Assembly (NCBI GenBank): GCA_964386865.1
Contig: CAYLUN010000053.1
Coordinates: forward strand, 1-37,047
DNA length: 37,047 bases
From: CAYLUN01 sp964386865
GTDB lineage: Bacteria > Verrucomicrobiota > Kiritimatiellia > RFP12 > UBA1067
Reading direction: 5' to 3'
Made by a program: the position numbers and the translations under genes. Position 1 is the first letter of the stretch; every line of letters begins with the position of its first letter. This document shows, piece after piece, positions 1 through 7,350 of the stretch. A model generated the notes under the pieces. That model saw only the letters and a program-made list of their open reading frames with translations, did no database searches and was not told where the DNA came from.

Positions 1-1577
1 CGCTTCATGCTGCGCAGCACCATCGTATGCGCGTGGTAGCGCAGCGGATGCTCCTGCGTATCCTTGAGGAATTTCGCCAGCATCTGCGGGTTCGACAGGT
101 TGCCGGGGTGGAACCCGAGTATCGCCAGATTGGCCTGCAGCTCTTCAAGCTTCTCCCCGTCCGGCGGCTCGTGCAGGCGCGCCAGTATTTTGATGCCGCG
201 CGTCCACAGCTCCGTCGCCACGGCTTCGTTCGCCGCCACCATGCACTCCTCGATAAGCTGGTGCGACTCGTCGTACGGCCGAACCAGCATGCCCGTCATG
301 CGCGCGTGCTCATCCAGCACCACTTCGACTTCCGGCACCTCCAGATCCAGCGCCGCCATCGAAAAGCGCCGCGCCCGCATCTGGGCCGCCAGCTGCCACG
401 TCTCTTTCAGCAACTTGCGGGCTTCGGACGGAACCGTCGCGAGGCCGTCCGGCACCTTGTCCGCAATGATCGCCATGGCCTGCTCGTAGTTCAGCCGCAG
501 CTTGGAGCGGATGCGCGTCTTCGCGAAACGCCGCGCGATCATCCGGCCTGACGCATCGAAGGTCATGAAGGCCGAGAAGGTCATGCGGTCTTCGTCCGGC
601 CGCAGGCTGCACACGCCGTTGGAAAGCTGCTCCGGCAGCATGGGGATCACTTTGTCCACCAGATACACGCTCGTGCCGCGCTGCCGCGCCTCGTTGTCGA
701 GCGGCGAGTTGGGCCGCACGAAATGGCTCACGTCCGCGATGTGCACGCCCAGCACGCGGTTGCCCTGCGCATCGGTCTCCAGCGAGACCGCGTCGTCGAA
801 GTCGCGGGCCGTGGCGGGGTCCACCGTAATGATGTACTTGCTGCGGACGTCCTCGCGGTTGCCGGGGCGAGACAGGCGCTGCGCCACTTTCTCCGCCTCG
901 TCGATCACCTCGGCCGGGAACTCCTCGGGCAGGTCGAACTGCTTCATCACCACCACCGTGTCGAGCGACGGCTGGTCGGCCGGCCCGATCACATCAACAA
1001 TCTCGCCCTCAGGCGCGACGTAGCGGTTCTCCCAGCCGGTGAAGCGCACCACCACGCGGTCGCCGGGCTTGGCGTTGTTGGCGGACGGCACATAGAAATC
1101 CTTGCGGTAGACCGGGTTCAGCGGCACAACGTACAGGAACTTGCCCGTGGTCATCAGCGTACCGACGATGTCGCGCGGAGACCGCTCGACGATTTTGATG
1201 ACCTTGCCCTTGGACTCGCCGCCGCTGCGGTAGAGGCGAAGGGTCACGATGTCGCCGGGCAGGGAGGTCCCGAGGTCGTCGGACTCCACCCAGATAAACT
1301 TGCCGGTTTCGCGCTCCGTCACATTGCCCGCGCCGTTACGCACCATGCGCAAGGGGCCTGTCACGAGGTCAGCCTGCTTGCCGAGCGTATAGGCGCCGCC
1401 CTTGCGGATCTCCACGATCTCGCCGTCGTGCACCATCTGCTTCAGTTGGTCGTGCAGGCGCGTGATCTGCTTGCCGCGCAAGCCCAGCGTGCGGCTGATG
1501 TCCTTCGCCGTCCACGCGTTTTCGGGCTCGGACTCAAACAGGTACTGAATCGCAATTTTCTCTTTATCTTCGTTCAT
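1..1577 (-). CDS. rnr: Ribonuclease R (VacB), 5' part; C-terminus lies outside the window
   Basis: Hydrolytic 3'-5' exoribonuclease that degrades structured RNA in the cytoplasm. About 525 codons are visible from the ATG at 1577, preceded by AGGA six bases upstream; the gene runs off the left edge. The first 60 residues look like the winged-helix domain of RNase R (MNEDKEKIAIQYL, then RGKQITRLHDQLKQM). OB/cold-shock-like domains follow, then the RNB catalytic domain with its signature run of acidic residues (VDPATARDFDDA) and the downstream HIADVSHFVRP and SLRPDEDRMTFSAF blocks. The missing part should hold the rest of the RNB domain, the S1 domain and the basic tail. It is the last gene of a minus-strand series but is separated from the next by about 215 bp containing a palindrome, so it may have its own promoter. 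The family assignment is secure; RNase II is less likely because of the N-terminal extension. Confidence 0.95.
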   Translation of the reverse strand, partial: MNEDKEKIAIQYLFESEPENAWTAKDISRTLGLRGKQITRLHDQLKQMVHDGEIVEIRKGGAYTLGKQADLVTGPLRMVRNGAGNVTERETGKFIWVESDDLGTSLPGDIVTLRLYRSGGESKGKVIKIVERSPRDIVGTLMTTGKFLYVVPLNPVYRKDFYVPSANNAKPGDRVVVRFTGWENRYVAPEGEIVDVIGPADQPSLDTVVVMKQFDLPEEFPAEVIDEAEKVAQRLSRPGNREDVRSKYIITVDPATARDFDDAVSLETDAQGNRVLGVHIADVSHFVRPNSPLDNEARQRGTSVYLVDKVIPMLPEQLSNGVCSLRPDEDRMTFSAFMTFDASGRMIARRFAKTRIRSKLRLNYEQAMAIIADKVPDGLATVPSEARKLLKETWQLAAQMRARRFSMAALDLEVPEVEVVLDEHARMTGMLVRPYDESHQLIEECMVAANEAVATELWTRGIKILARLHEPPDGEKLEELQANLAILGFHPGNLSNPQMLAKFLKDTQEHPLRYHAHTMVLRSMK

Positions 1578-1703
1578 GTGGTTCCTAGTTTAACGCAGGC
1601 TGGCTGTCGTTGTCTTCAAGAAAAAGTGGGACGGGATACTCGGTTGGTGACCAGGGGTACGGCAGGTTCACGCGAGGAGAAGCGGATGCCTGTCCCTGGG
1701 CCT

Positions 1704-1771
1704 GGAGGGCGAGGCTGTGCCGAGCCGTTTCGCGACAGTCACCCGCGCGGCTCACCGCAGGTTCGCCCTCC
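1704..1771. repeat. 68-bp imperfect palindrome, REP-like
   Basis: Two 24-bp arms face each other across a 20-bp centre. The outer 9 bp (GGAGGGCGA against TCGCCCTCC) and inner 6 bp (GAGCCG against CGGCTC) pair perfectly, while the middle 9 bp pair only partly. It lies between the small membrane protein gene and rnr, outside any convincing gene. There is no T-run on either side, so it does not look like an intrinsic terminator. The size and shape resemble repetitive extragenic palindromes. A transposase of the family that mobilises such elements is encoded at 18211, but no second copy of this palindrome was noticed in the window. Confidence 0.6.
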
Positions 1772-1793
1772 AAACGGCACGGCTTAAGTCCAA

Positions 1794-2126
1794 TTACTTT
1801 TCGGCAGTGGTATGAGACTTTTTGCAGCGCCCCGCGATCCAAGCAATGACAACAAAAGGAAGAGACCATTGTAAAAAGACACATATTCCAGGCAACAGAA
1901 CCCATGCTGCATACTCGTTGTAGGGAGGCAAACGAAGCTTCTGAGTCCAACACCGCCAGACAACATCAGCCGGTTTCTGCAATCTCCACCAAACTTCGCT
2001 CATCGGTGTCTGGCCATCGGAGAAATTAGAAACGGGGCTTATTAGGAACGGCAAGACCATTATGCATCCAATTAGAAGTCCACAAAGCAGAAGGCCGAGC
2101 TGCACTTTTGACAATTGCTTAATCAT
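1794..2126 (-). CDS. Small two-helix membrane protein, function unknown
   Basis: I do not recognise this 110-residue protein. The ATG at 2126 is preferred over a longer upstream reading because GGCGGG lies just upstream and the product then begins MIKQLSKVQ, followed at once by a hydrophobic helix (LGLLLCGLLIGCIMVLPFLI). A polar loop with several Trp residues (about 45-70) separates it from a second membrane helix (AAWVLLPGICVFLQWSLPFVVIAWIAG), and the tail is short and basic. No signal-peptidase site or catalytic motif is evident. It starts 46 bp after the radical SAM gene on the same strand and could be the last gene of that operon. Base composition is visibly less GC-rich than its neighbours. 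Confidence 0.6.
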   Translation of the reverse strand: MIKQLSKVQLGLLLCGLLIGCIMVLPFLISPVSNFSDGQTPMSEVWWRLQKPADVVWRCWTQKLRLPPYNEYAAWVLLPGICVFLQWSLPFVVIAWIAGRCKKSHTTAEK

Positions 2127-2172
2127 GTTCCCGCCAAGTCGCTTGACTCCAGTCAGACGATGCCGTCGTACC

Positions 2173-3333
2173 TTAGCCGTACGCGCCGAAACCGAAAAAC
2201 CAGTACTTCTTCGCGAAGCGGTAGGCCCACGTCGTTTCGGGCATCGGCGCGCCCCCATGGTTGTGGCAGCCCAGCGGCGGCCGGGCCTTCAGTTCGTCGA
2301 AGAAGCGTCCTCGGCCAGACGAATCGTGCGCGCCGCACCGCGACGCCAGCGCGGCGAGTTCGGCCGGATGATCCATCAGCGCGCAGCCGCGCGTCCACGT
2401 CGGCACCTCCGCGCGGAAAGCGGCCAGCAGCGGAGACCGCTCGATGCGAGCGGCTATATCGTCGGCGGGGCCGAGCCGGCAGTCCGAGCACTGCACGGGC
2501 GGGCAGGGCTCCACGTCGCCCGTCGCGCTGATGTGGTGGCTGATCCCCGTCGCCGCCGGGCAGAGCGCGCGGCCCTCGTGGTCCCAGTAGGCGTCGATGA
2601 TCACCACGTTCTGGCAGCGCCGCCGCTGCTCCAGCAGGAAGCGGCGCAGCTCGCGCACCCGGCCGTCGTCCAGCGCCTCTTCAAAACCCGGGCGCGGGCC
2701 CGACGGCCGATAGATGTAGTACCAGACGTAGTGTGCGCCCCGGCGCGCCGCGCCGTCCACAAAAGCGGGCTGAACGACGTCGCTGAAATTGGATGCGGAG
2801 ACGCTGGTCGCCACGCCCGTCACCAAGCCGTGCCGCCGGCAGCAGTCCAGCGCCGCCAGCGCGGCCCCGTACATCTCGCCGTCTCCGCGCCGCGCCGCGT
2901 AGGACGCGTCGACGCCCTCCACGCTGATCAGCGGCGAGACGTTGCCCGCCGCGCGCAACCGCCGCGCAACGGCGTCGTCCAGGAACCGCCCATTCGTGAA
3001 GAGCTGAAAATAGAGCGACGGGTGCGCGTCGAAGAAGTCCAAGAGCCACGGCACCAACAGCGGCTCGCCCCCCAGGATGCCGAAGAAGCGGCACCCCTGC
3101 GCCGCGCCTTCGCGGACGATCTTCTCCAGCAACGCGCGCTCCATATCCACGGGCCGCTCGACGCCGGTGGCCCAGCACCCGCCGCACGACAGGTTGCAGC
3201 GCTGAGTCACGCTGACGAAGACGATCGGCGGGAAGACGCACCCGGCCTTCTTGCGACGCTCGAACCGCTGGATCGCCAGCAGGTTGCCCAGCCCCGCGCC
3301 CACGGTGAACTTCCACAGCAGGCGCGGCGGCAC
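2173..3333 (-). CDS. Radical SAM protein with C-terminal cysteine-rich (SPASM-like) region
   Basis: Probable S-adenosylmethionine-dependent radical enzyme; substrate unknown. The cluster-binding CX3CX2C motif is at residues 48-55 (TQRCNLSCGGCW), followed by the usual GGEPLL motif that contacts SAM. The C-terminal half has further cysteines (a C near RALCPAATG, then VEPCPPVQCSDC and later RGCALMD), as expected where an auxiliary iron-sulfur cluster is bound in SPASM or related domains. Residue pattern and length (386) fit the PqqE/MoaA-like superfamily. The start is uncertain: the first good in-frame codon is GTG at 3333, but homologous-looking sequence (RWPLPLRLLREV) continues in frame upstream until it meets a low-complexity repeat. 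It lies downstream of a double [4Fe-4S] protein, which suggests an electron-transfer partnership. Confidence 0.85.
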   Translation of the reverse strand: MPPRLLWKFTVGAGLGNLLAIQRFERRKKAGCVFPPIVFVSVTQRCNLSCGGCWATGVERPVDMERALLEKIVREGAAQGCRFFGILGGEPLLVPWLLDFFDAHPSLYFQLFTNGRFLDDAVARRLRAAGNVSPLISVEGVDASYAARRGDGEMYGAALAALDCCRRHGLVTGVATSVSASNFSDVVQPAFVDGAARRGAHYVWYYIYRPSGPRPGFEEALDDGRVRELRRFLLEQRRRCQNVVIIDAYWDHEGRALCPAATGISHHISATGDVEPCPPVQCSDCRLGPADDIAARIERSPLLAAFRAEVPTWTRGCALMDHPAELAALASRCGAHDSSGRGRFFDELKARPPLGCHNHGGAPMPETTWAYRFAKKYWFFGFGAYG

Positions 3334-3398
3334 CTCGCGCAGCAGGCGCAGGGGCAGCGGCCAGCGCGCGGCCCGGCTCCCAGCCGCACATCCGGCCG

Positions 3399-3457
3399 TT
3401 TCCGGCTTCAGCTCCCAGTTTCCAGTTTCCAGTTTCAGTTCCTCGTTTCCGGTTTCA
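3399..3457. repeat. Low-complexity TTTCCAG-type tandem repeat
   Basis: Seven- to nine-base units of the form CAGTTTC or CGGTTTC are repeated in tandem with variation between the ferredoxin-like gene and the radical SAM gene. Read on the minus strand the repeat stays open and would translate to runs such as ETGNWKLETGNWELK, so it could be mistaken for the N-terminus of the radical SAM protein. Its position at the boundary suggests a repeat invasion that obscures the true start of that gene. Confidence 0.7.
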
Positions 3458-3467
3458 AAGCCCCTTC

Positions 3468-4169
3468 TTACAACACGCCCGAATAGAGCACGCGGTCTTT
3501 CTCGGCCTGCTCGAACTTGGCCGGATCGATCAAGCGCTTCTGCTTGCGCCGCTCCGCGAGCACGCGCATCGGATCGTCGCCCAGCGCGGCGGCCAGCGTG
3601 TCCCGCGTACGGCGGGCGGGTTCCTCGACCTCGCCGTTGAGTTCAGCCTCGTGGCAAAAGGGGAAAATCAGCGCGGCTTCAGGACACAGCCGCGCGCACG
3701 CCGGGCAGCCGGTCTTGCAGTTCAGCGGCGCCGCCACGCGCACCCGCTCGCCGGCGGGCAAGGGCGCCTGCTGGGTGTACACGGAAAACAGGCAGTAGTC
3801 GGCGCACGTGCCGCAGCCCGAGCAGCGGGCGCGGTCGATCACCGGATACCAGGGCACACCGTACTCCGTCTTAAGCGCGTCGCGGTCGAAGGGCAGCGCC
3901 AGCCAAGCGATCTGTTTCGCTCGGTAATCGACGGCCGCGAAATCCAAAAGTGCCCGCACGGCACGCGGTCGCGAACAGCCCACCACAAACGCGTCGTCGC
4001 GGTCGAACAGCCGCGCGAGCGACGCGTCCGCCTGCGTTCGCGCACGCTCGGCCAACTGCTCGACCCGCACCACGTCTTGCGGCGCGACGCGCGCCTGCTC
4101 GGCCACGCGGGCTGGCCCGTCCACCGTCAAGACATCCCGAATCCCGAGCGACACCAGTATGCCAGTCAT
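3468..4169 (-). CDS. Double [4Fe-4S] ferredoxin-type protein
   Basis: Likely soluble electron carrier or redox subunit of 233 residues. The first 100 residues form an alpha/beta region without cysteine-rich motifs. Two cluster motifs follow: CSGCGTCADYC (CX2CX2CX3C) near residue 115, and CKTGCPACARLCP (CX3CX2CX3CP) near residue 150. The remaining cysteines could complete two [4Fe-4S] clusters. The C-terminal 70 residues are charged and helical. The ATG at 4169 lies 16 bp after the mraY stop on the same strand, and the radical SAM gene follows downstream, so the protein may deliver electrons to that enzyme. I do not recognise a more specific family name. Confidence 0.8.
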   Translation of the reverse strand: MTGILVSLGIRDVLTVDGPARVAEQARVAPQDVVRVEQLAERARTQADASLARLFDRDDAFVVGCSRPRAVRALLDFAAVDYRAKQIAWLALPFDRDALKTEYGVPWYPVIDRARCSGCGTCADYCLFSVYTQQAPLPAGERVRVAAPLNCKTGCPACARLCPEAALIFPFCHEAELNGEVEEPARRTRDTLAAALGDDPMRVLAERRKQKRLIDPAKFEQAEKDRVLYSGVL

Positions 4170-4185
4170 TCCGGCCTTTCTCCAC

Positions 4186-5307
4186 TTAGCGGATCTTCAC
4201 GAGGATCACGAACAGCAGCGGCGTCAGGAACGACTGCAGCAGCGCGAACCTCATCAGGACTTGCGCGTTGCTCCAGTGCAGGTTCTTGCGGCAGTGGTCG
4301 TGCAGCGGAAAGCGGATGCTGTGGAGCGCCTTAACCAGCACGAACTGCCGCTCGGCGTCCTCGGGAGTCAGCATGTGGGTCGGCCTGACATCGAAGCCGA
4401 TGCGGCGGAACCCGCGCAGCAGAACCAGCTTGAACAGGCCCGTCCCGCCGTTCACCAGAACCACCGGCGAGACCACGAAGATCAGGAACGGATTGCCGGC
4501 CGCCAGCACGGCCACGCCCACCAGCATGCCGAGCAGCCTGGACCCCGCGTCGCCCATCAGCACGCGGCTAGGCTCGGCGTTGTGCCACAGGTAGCCGGCC
4601 AGGGCGCCCGCCACGGTCGCCACCAGTATCGCCCACCGCGCGCCGTCCGGGTTGTGCGGGATCAGCAGGTAGTTTGCCACCGGCCAGTAGCCGATCACCC
4701 CGTAGAGAAGGCCGGCCAGAGCGAACAGCGAAAGCAGGGTCAGCGTCCCGGCGAGCCCGTCCACCCCGTCGGAGCAGTTGGTCGCGTTCATCGTGAACCA
4801 AAGCAGCATGGCCGCGCCCGGCACGTAGACGTAAGGGGAAAGCTCCACCGCGTGCTTCACAAACGGCAGCCAGAGGTGAGCCCCCTGCTCCATGTACAGG
4901 AAAAAGGCCGCCGCCACCGCAACCAGCAGGTCGAGCAGGCCCTTCTTCAGCTCGCCCCACGGCTGCGAGCTGCTGTCGTCCAGGTAGCCGAACAGCATAC
5001 AGATGTAGAGGCACGCCACCACGCCCAGCTCCCAGACCCCCATCGGCACGAACAGGGCCAGCACCGGCAGGATGAGCAAGGCGATCAGAAGGCCCGCCCC
5101 GGTCGGCTTCCCGATCGACAGCAGCCCGCCGTCGGGAGCGAGGATCTTCCCCTTGTCTGTCGGCAGCCGGTGCCACAGCTTGGGAAGAAACGTCCAGACG
5201 ATCACCCCCGCGGTCAGCGTGCCCGCGGCAACAAGCATCAGGTGCGACGAGAACAGGCGAAACGGCCCCCACAGGGTCGTCAGATACGGAGCAATCCAGT
5301 AGAGCAT
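4186..5307 (-). CDS. mraY: Phospho-N-acetylmuramoyl-pentapeptide transferase (MraY)
   Basis: Integral membrane enzyme that transfers phospho-MurNAc-pentapeptide to undecaprenyl phosphate, giving lipid I in peptidoglycan synthesis. Starting at the ATG at 5307 (GAGGG just upstream) the product is 373 residues, normal for the family, with about ten hydrophobic helices. Family motifs are present: GYLDD (107-111), NATNCSDGVDGLAG (174-187) and MGDAGSRLLG (251-260). The C-terminal motif, which in most MraY proteins is a triple histidine, reads PLHDH here (336-338), so the middle position is Asp. The gene is outside any division and cell-wall cluster; it opens a minus-strand run with the ferredoxin-like and radical SAM genes. 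WecA-type transferases are the alternative, but the C-terminal RKNLHWSNAQVLMRF stretch fits MraY better. Confidence 0.85.
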   Translation of the reverse strand: MLYWIAPYLTTLWGPFRLFSSHLMLVAAGTLTAGVIVWTFLPKLWHRLPTDKGKILAPDGGLLSIGKPTGAGLLIALLILPVLALFVPMGVWELGVVACLYICMLFGYLDDSSSQPWGELKKGLLDLLVAVAAAFFLYMEQGAHLWLPFVKHAVELSPYVYVPGAAMLLWFTMNATNCSDGVDGLAGTLTLLSLFALAGLLYGVIGYWPVANYLLIPHNPDGARWAILVATVAGALAGYLWHNAEPSRVLMGDAGSRLLGMLVGVAVLAAGNPFLIFVVSPVVLVNGGTGLFKLVLLRGFRRIGFDVRPTHMLTPEDAERQFVLVKALHSIRFPLHDHCRKNLHWSNAQVLMRFALLQSFLTPLLFVILVKIR

Positions 5308-5430
5308 TGCGAAACCCTCACCCACAGAGACGGCAGAACAAAAGAAGAAAGGCGTCACGAACCCGGATCAGAGACCACACCGGGTTGATTGGGTTTAGCA
5401 TAGCAAAATGCGCGCGCCGGGTTAAAGACA

Positions 5431-5466
5431 CAAAAAAAAGGAGTGGCGCACCGAAGTGCGCCACTC
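5431..5466 (-). terminator. Intrinsic terminator of the HU gene
   Basis: Read on the minus strand, a perfect 11-bp stem (GAGTGGCGCAC with GTGCGCCACTC) closed by a four-base TTCG loop is followed by eight T residues. It begins 26 bp after the HU stop codon. This is the clearest rho-independent terminator in the window and it separates the HU gene from mraY. Confidence 0.95.
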
Positions 5467-5492
5467 TCCGAAAGATCTCGTCCGCCCATCAA

Positions 5493-5792
5493 TTACTTGC
5501 TGAGCACGGCATCTTTGGCGGCCTTCGCCAGACGGAACTTCGCCACGGTCTTGGCCGGGATCTTGATCGTCGCGCCCGTGGCGGGGTTGCGGCCCGTGCG
5601 AGCCAGACGCTTGACCTTGATCAGTTTGCCCAGACCCGGCAGCATAATGCCCTTCGGGCCCTTCGCACCCGCGTAAGCGACTGCGAGCAGCGTCTCGTAC
5701 ACAGTCGAGGCTTGCTTCTTGCTGATCTCTGCTGCCTCTGCGAGCGCAGCCATGATTTCGCTCTTCGTCTTCGGCGTTGCCTTTTTGGCCAT
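5493..5792 (-). CDS. HU/IHF-family DNA-binding protein
   Basis: Histone-like nucleoid protein of 99 residues that bends and compacts DNA, probably as a dimer. The start at 5792 is fixed by AAGGAG eight bases upstream; a longer reading to 5873 would run through the promoter. The N-terminus is lysine-rich (MAKKATPKTKSEIM), followed by the two helices of the HU fold and the beta-arm segment with the conserved RTGRNPATGATIKIPAK motif, including the proline that intercalates into DNA. It has its own promoter and a strong terminator, so it is a monocistronic, probably highly expressed gene. It cannot be decided from sequence alone whether it is closer to HU or to IHF. Confidence 0.95.
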   Translation of the reverse strand: MAKKATPKTKSEIMAALAEAAEISKKQASTVYETLLAVAYAGAKGPKGIMLPGLGKLIKVKRLARTGRNPATGATIKIPAKTVAKFRLAKAAKDAVLSK

Positions 5793-5839
5793 AAGTTTTC
5801 TCCTTGTTTTGCATGGGGAAACATCCCACATCGCTTTTA

Positions 5840-5867
5840 AACATAGTCGATTTCCCCCAAGAATCAA
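5840..5867 (-). promoter_or_regulatory. Sigma70-type promoter of the HU gene
   Basis: On the minus strand TTGATT (5867-5862) and TATGTT (5845-5840) are separated by 16 bp in an AT-rich stretch. The transcript would have a leader of roughly 40 bases carrying AAGGAG before the HU start. Confidence 0.6.
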
Positions 5868-5931
5868 CACCAAAAGTGAAAAAAGCCAATATTTTTTCTC
5901 GCTTCATGCTTGCATAACTACAAACAGACGT

Positions 5932-6846
5932 TCACTGGGCGGGCCGGACGCCGCCGTGCCGCGGGTGAAATGCGGCGTGCGTGCGCGTGATGTGCCCCAC
6001 GTCCACGTGCGTGTAGACCTGCGTCGTCGCGATGTCGGCGTGGCCCAGCATCTCCTGTATGGCTCGCACGTGCGCGCCGTGCGCAAGCAAGTGGCTCGCG
6101 AACGAGTGGCGCAGCATATGCGGCGAGATGTCGACGTCGAGAGCGGCCGCGCGGGCGCGCTTCACCAGCATGTCGAAGATTCCTTGGCGCGTAAACGGCG
6201 CGCCCCGCTGCGTCAGAAACAGGCACTGCTCCGTCGCGCGGCCGCGAACAAAGCGCGGGCGGGCTGCCTCCACGTAACGCACGAGCCACCGCTGCGCCTC
6301 GCCGCCGAGCGGGATGACGCGCTGCTTGTCGCCCTTGCCGACGCACCGCACAACGCCTTCGCCGAGCCGCACGTCGCCCACGCGGAGCGCGGTCAGCTCC
6401 GAGACCCGCAGGCCGCACGCGTAGAGGAGTTCCAGCACACACCGGTCGCGCACCTCGTGCGGGCTGTCGCCGCTCACCGAGGCCAGCAGCGCGCCGACCT
6501 GGCTCTCCGAAAGCGTGCGGGGCAGCACGCGCCCCTTGCGCGGCGAGTCCATCACCTCGGTCACGTTCTCGGCGATCAGGCCCTCGGCGCGCAGAAAAGC
6601 GAAGAAGACCCGGATGGCGACCGTCCGCCGCGCGAGCGTCGCCGCCGACATGCGCAGCCGCCGCTGCTCATCCAAGAACGCCGCGATCTGCTCGCGCGTC
6701 ACCGCGCCAAAGCCGGCAGCCACCCCGCGCGCCCCGAGAAAGTCGGCGAACGCCTGAAGATCGCGCGCGTAGGCGACGCGGGTGTTCGCGGAGAGCCCGC
6801 GCTCATAGGCGACGTGGTCGATGAACCGGCCAATCTGCCCGCGCAT
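5932..6846 (-). CDS. Tyrosine recombinase of the XerC/XerD family
   Basis: Site-specific recombinase that resolves chromosome dimers at dif sites. From the ATG at 6846 the product is 304 residues, typical for XerC/D. Residues 1-85 form the SAM-like core-binding domain and the catalytic domain follows. The full active-site set is visible: Arg147 (ACGLRVSE), Lys174 (GKGDKQR), His243 and Arg246 (HMLRHSFASH), His269 (LGHADI) and the nucleophile Tyr278 (TQVYTHV). Integrases of mobile elements are less likely because of the compact length and the lack of adjacent excision genes. The gene starts 10 bp after the stop of the lipoprotein gene upstream and is probably transcribed with it. Whether it is XerC, XerD or a single Xer cannot be said without the rest of the genome. 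Confidence 0.93.
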   Translation of the reverse strand: MRGQIGRFIDHVAYERGLSANTRVAYARDLQAFADFLGARGVAAGFGAVTREQIAAFLDEQRRLRMSAATLARRTVAIRVFFAFLRAEGLIAENVTEVMDSPRKGRVLPRTLSESQVGALLASVSGDSPHEVRDRCVLELLYACGLRVSELTALRVGDVRLGEGVVRCVGKGDKQRVIPLGGEAQRWLVRYVEAARPRFVRGRATEQCLFLTQRGAPFTRQGIFDMLVKRARAAALDVDISPHMLRHSFASHLLAHGAHVRAIQEMLGHADIATTQVYTHVDVGHITRTHAAFHPRHGGVRPAQ

Positions 6847-6856
6847 AGCCTCACCG

Positions 6857-7171
6857 TCATTTCGCGGGAGGAGGCGGGATCGCTTTGATGCTGTTGGCAT
6901 CGTAGCCAGCCTCGGCGATCGCGATTTCAATGTTCTTGTGCGCAACAACCATGGAGTCGTACGTCACGACAACCTTGCGCCCCGACGCGTCGAAGGCGGT
7001 CTTCTCCTTGTCGATGCCGTTCAGCGTCGCAAGCGCCTTCTTGATGCGCTCGACGTCGGCCTCTGCCGCCATACCCGGCACGCTGACCGCCAGCTCCCGC
7101 ACGTCGGATACGCGGCACCCCGAGAGGCCGAGCAGGCCAACCAACACCCAGTGAGTGATCCCGAATTTCAT
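6857..7171 (-). CDS. Lipoprotein with heavy-metal-associated (HMA)-like domain lacking the CxxC motif
   Basis: Predicted 104-residue lipoprotein. The ATG at 7171 gives a clean lipoprotein signal (MKFGITHWVLVGLLGLSGC) with the lipidated cysteine at residue 19. The mature part follows the beta-alpha-beta-beta-alpha-beta pattern of HMA domains: AVSVPGMAAEADVERIKKALATLNGI, then KVVVTYDS, then IEIAIAEAGYDANSI. In metal-binding members the loop after the first strand carries CxxC; here it reads PGMAAEAD without cysteine. Metal delivery is therefore unlikely by the usual mechanism, and the fold may serve protein or ligand binding. It is followed 10 bp later by the Xer gene and is divergent from serC. 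Family assignment is by pattern only. Confidence 0.75.
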   Translation of the reverse strand: MKFGITHWVLVGLLGLSGCRVSDVRELAVSVPGMAAEADVERIKKALATLNGIDKEKTAFDASGRKVVVTYDSMVVAHKNIEIAIAEAGYDANSIKAIPPPPAK

Positions 7172-7177
7172 GGCGTA

Positions 7178-7207
7178 ATCATAACCGACCCCGCCCCAGC
7201 CCCGCAA
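7178..7207 (-). promoter_or_regulatory. Putative promoter of the HMA-like lipoprotein and xer genes
   Basis: On the minus strand TTGCGG (7207-7202) and TATGAT (7183-7178) are 18 bp apart, with the start codon only 6 bases after the -10 box. The same two hexamers with the same spacing precede lgt at 36176, which supports both calls. Such a short distance implies a leaderless or nearly leaderless mRNA. Confidence 0.5.
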
Positions 7208-7249
7208 ACGGAAACTTCTCGCGGCCGCTCAAAAAAGCATGTTCCCGCA

Positions 7250-7278
7250 TTGACAACCTCCCGGGGGAGAGGCAAAAT
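7250..7278 (+). promoter_or_regulatory. Putative promoter of serC
   Basis: A consensus TTGACA (7250-7255) is followed after 17 bp by CAAAAT (7273-7278), which matches four of six -10 positions. It points to serC, about 70 bp downstream. Confidence 0.6.
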
Positions 7279-7350
7279 GATAAGCGAATGACATGCCGGA
7301 GATGACTGGCGCAGGCCAGGCTGCCGGCCCAAACACGAAGGAGCACGACT

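Noticed and set aside
1585..1953. Minus-strand open frame across the palindrome near rnr
   Set aside because: It overlaps the better-supported membrane protein gene and its C-terminal half is only the translated palindrome.
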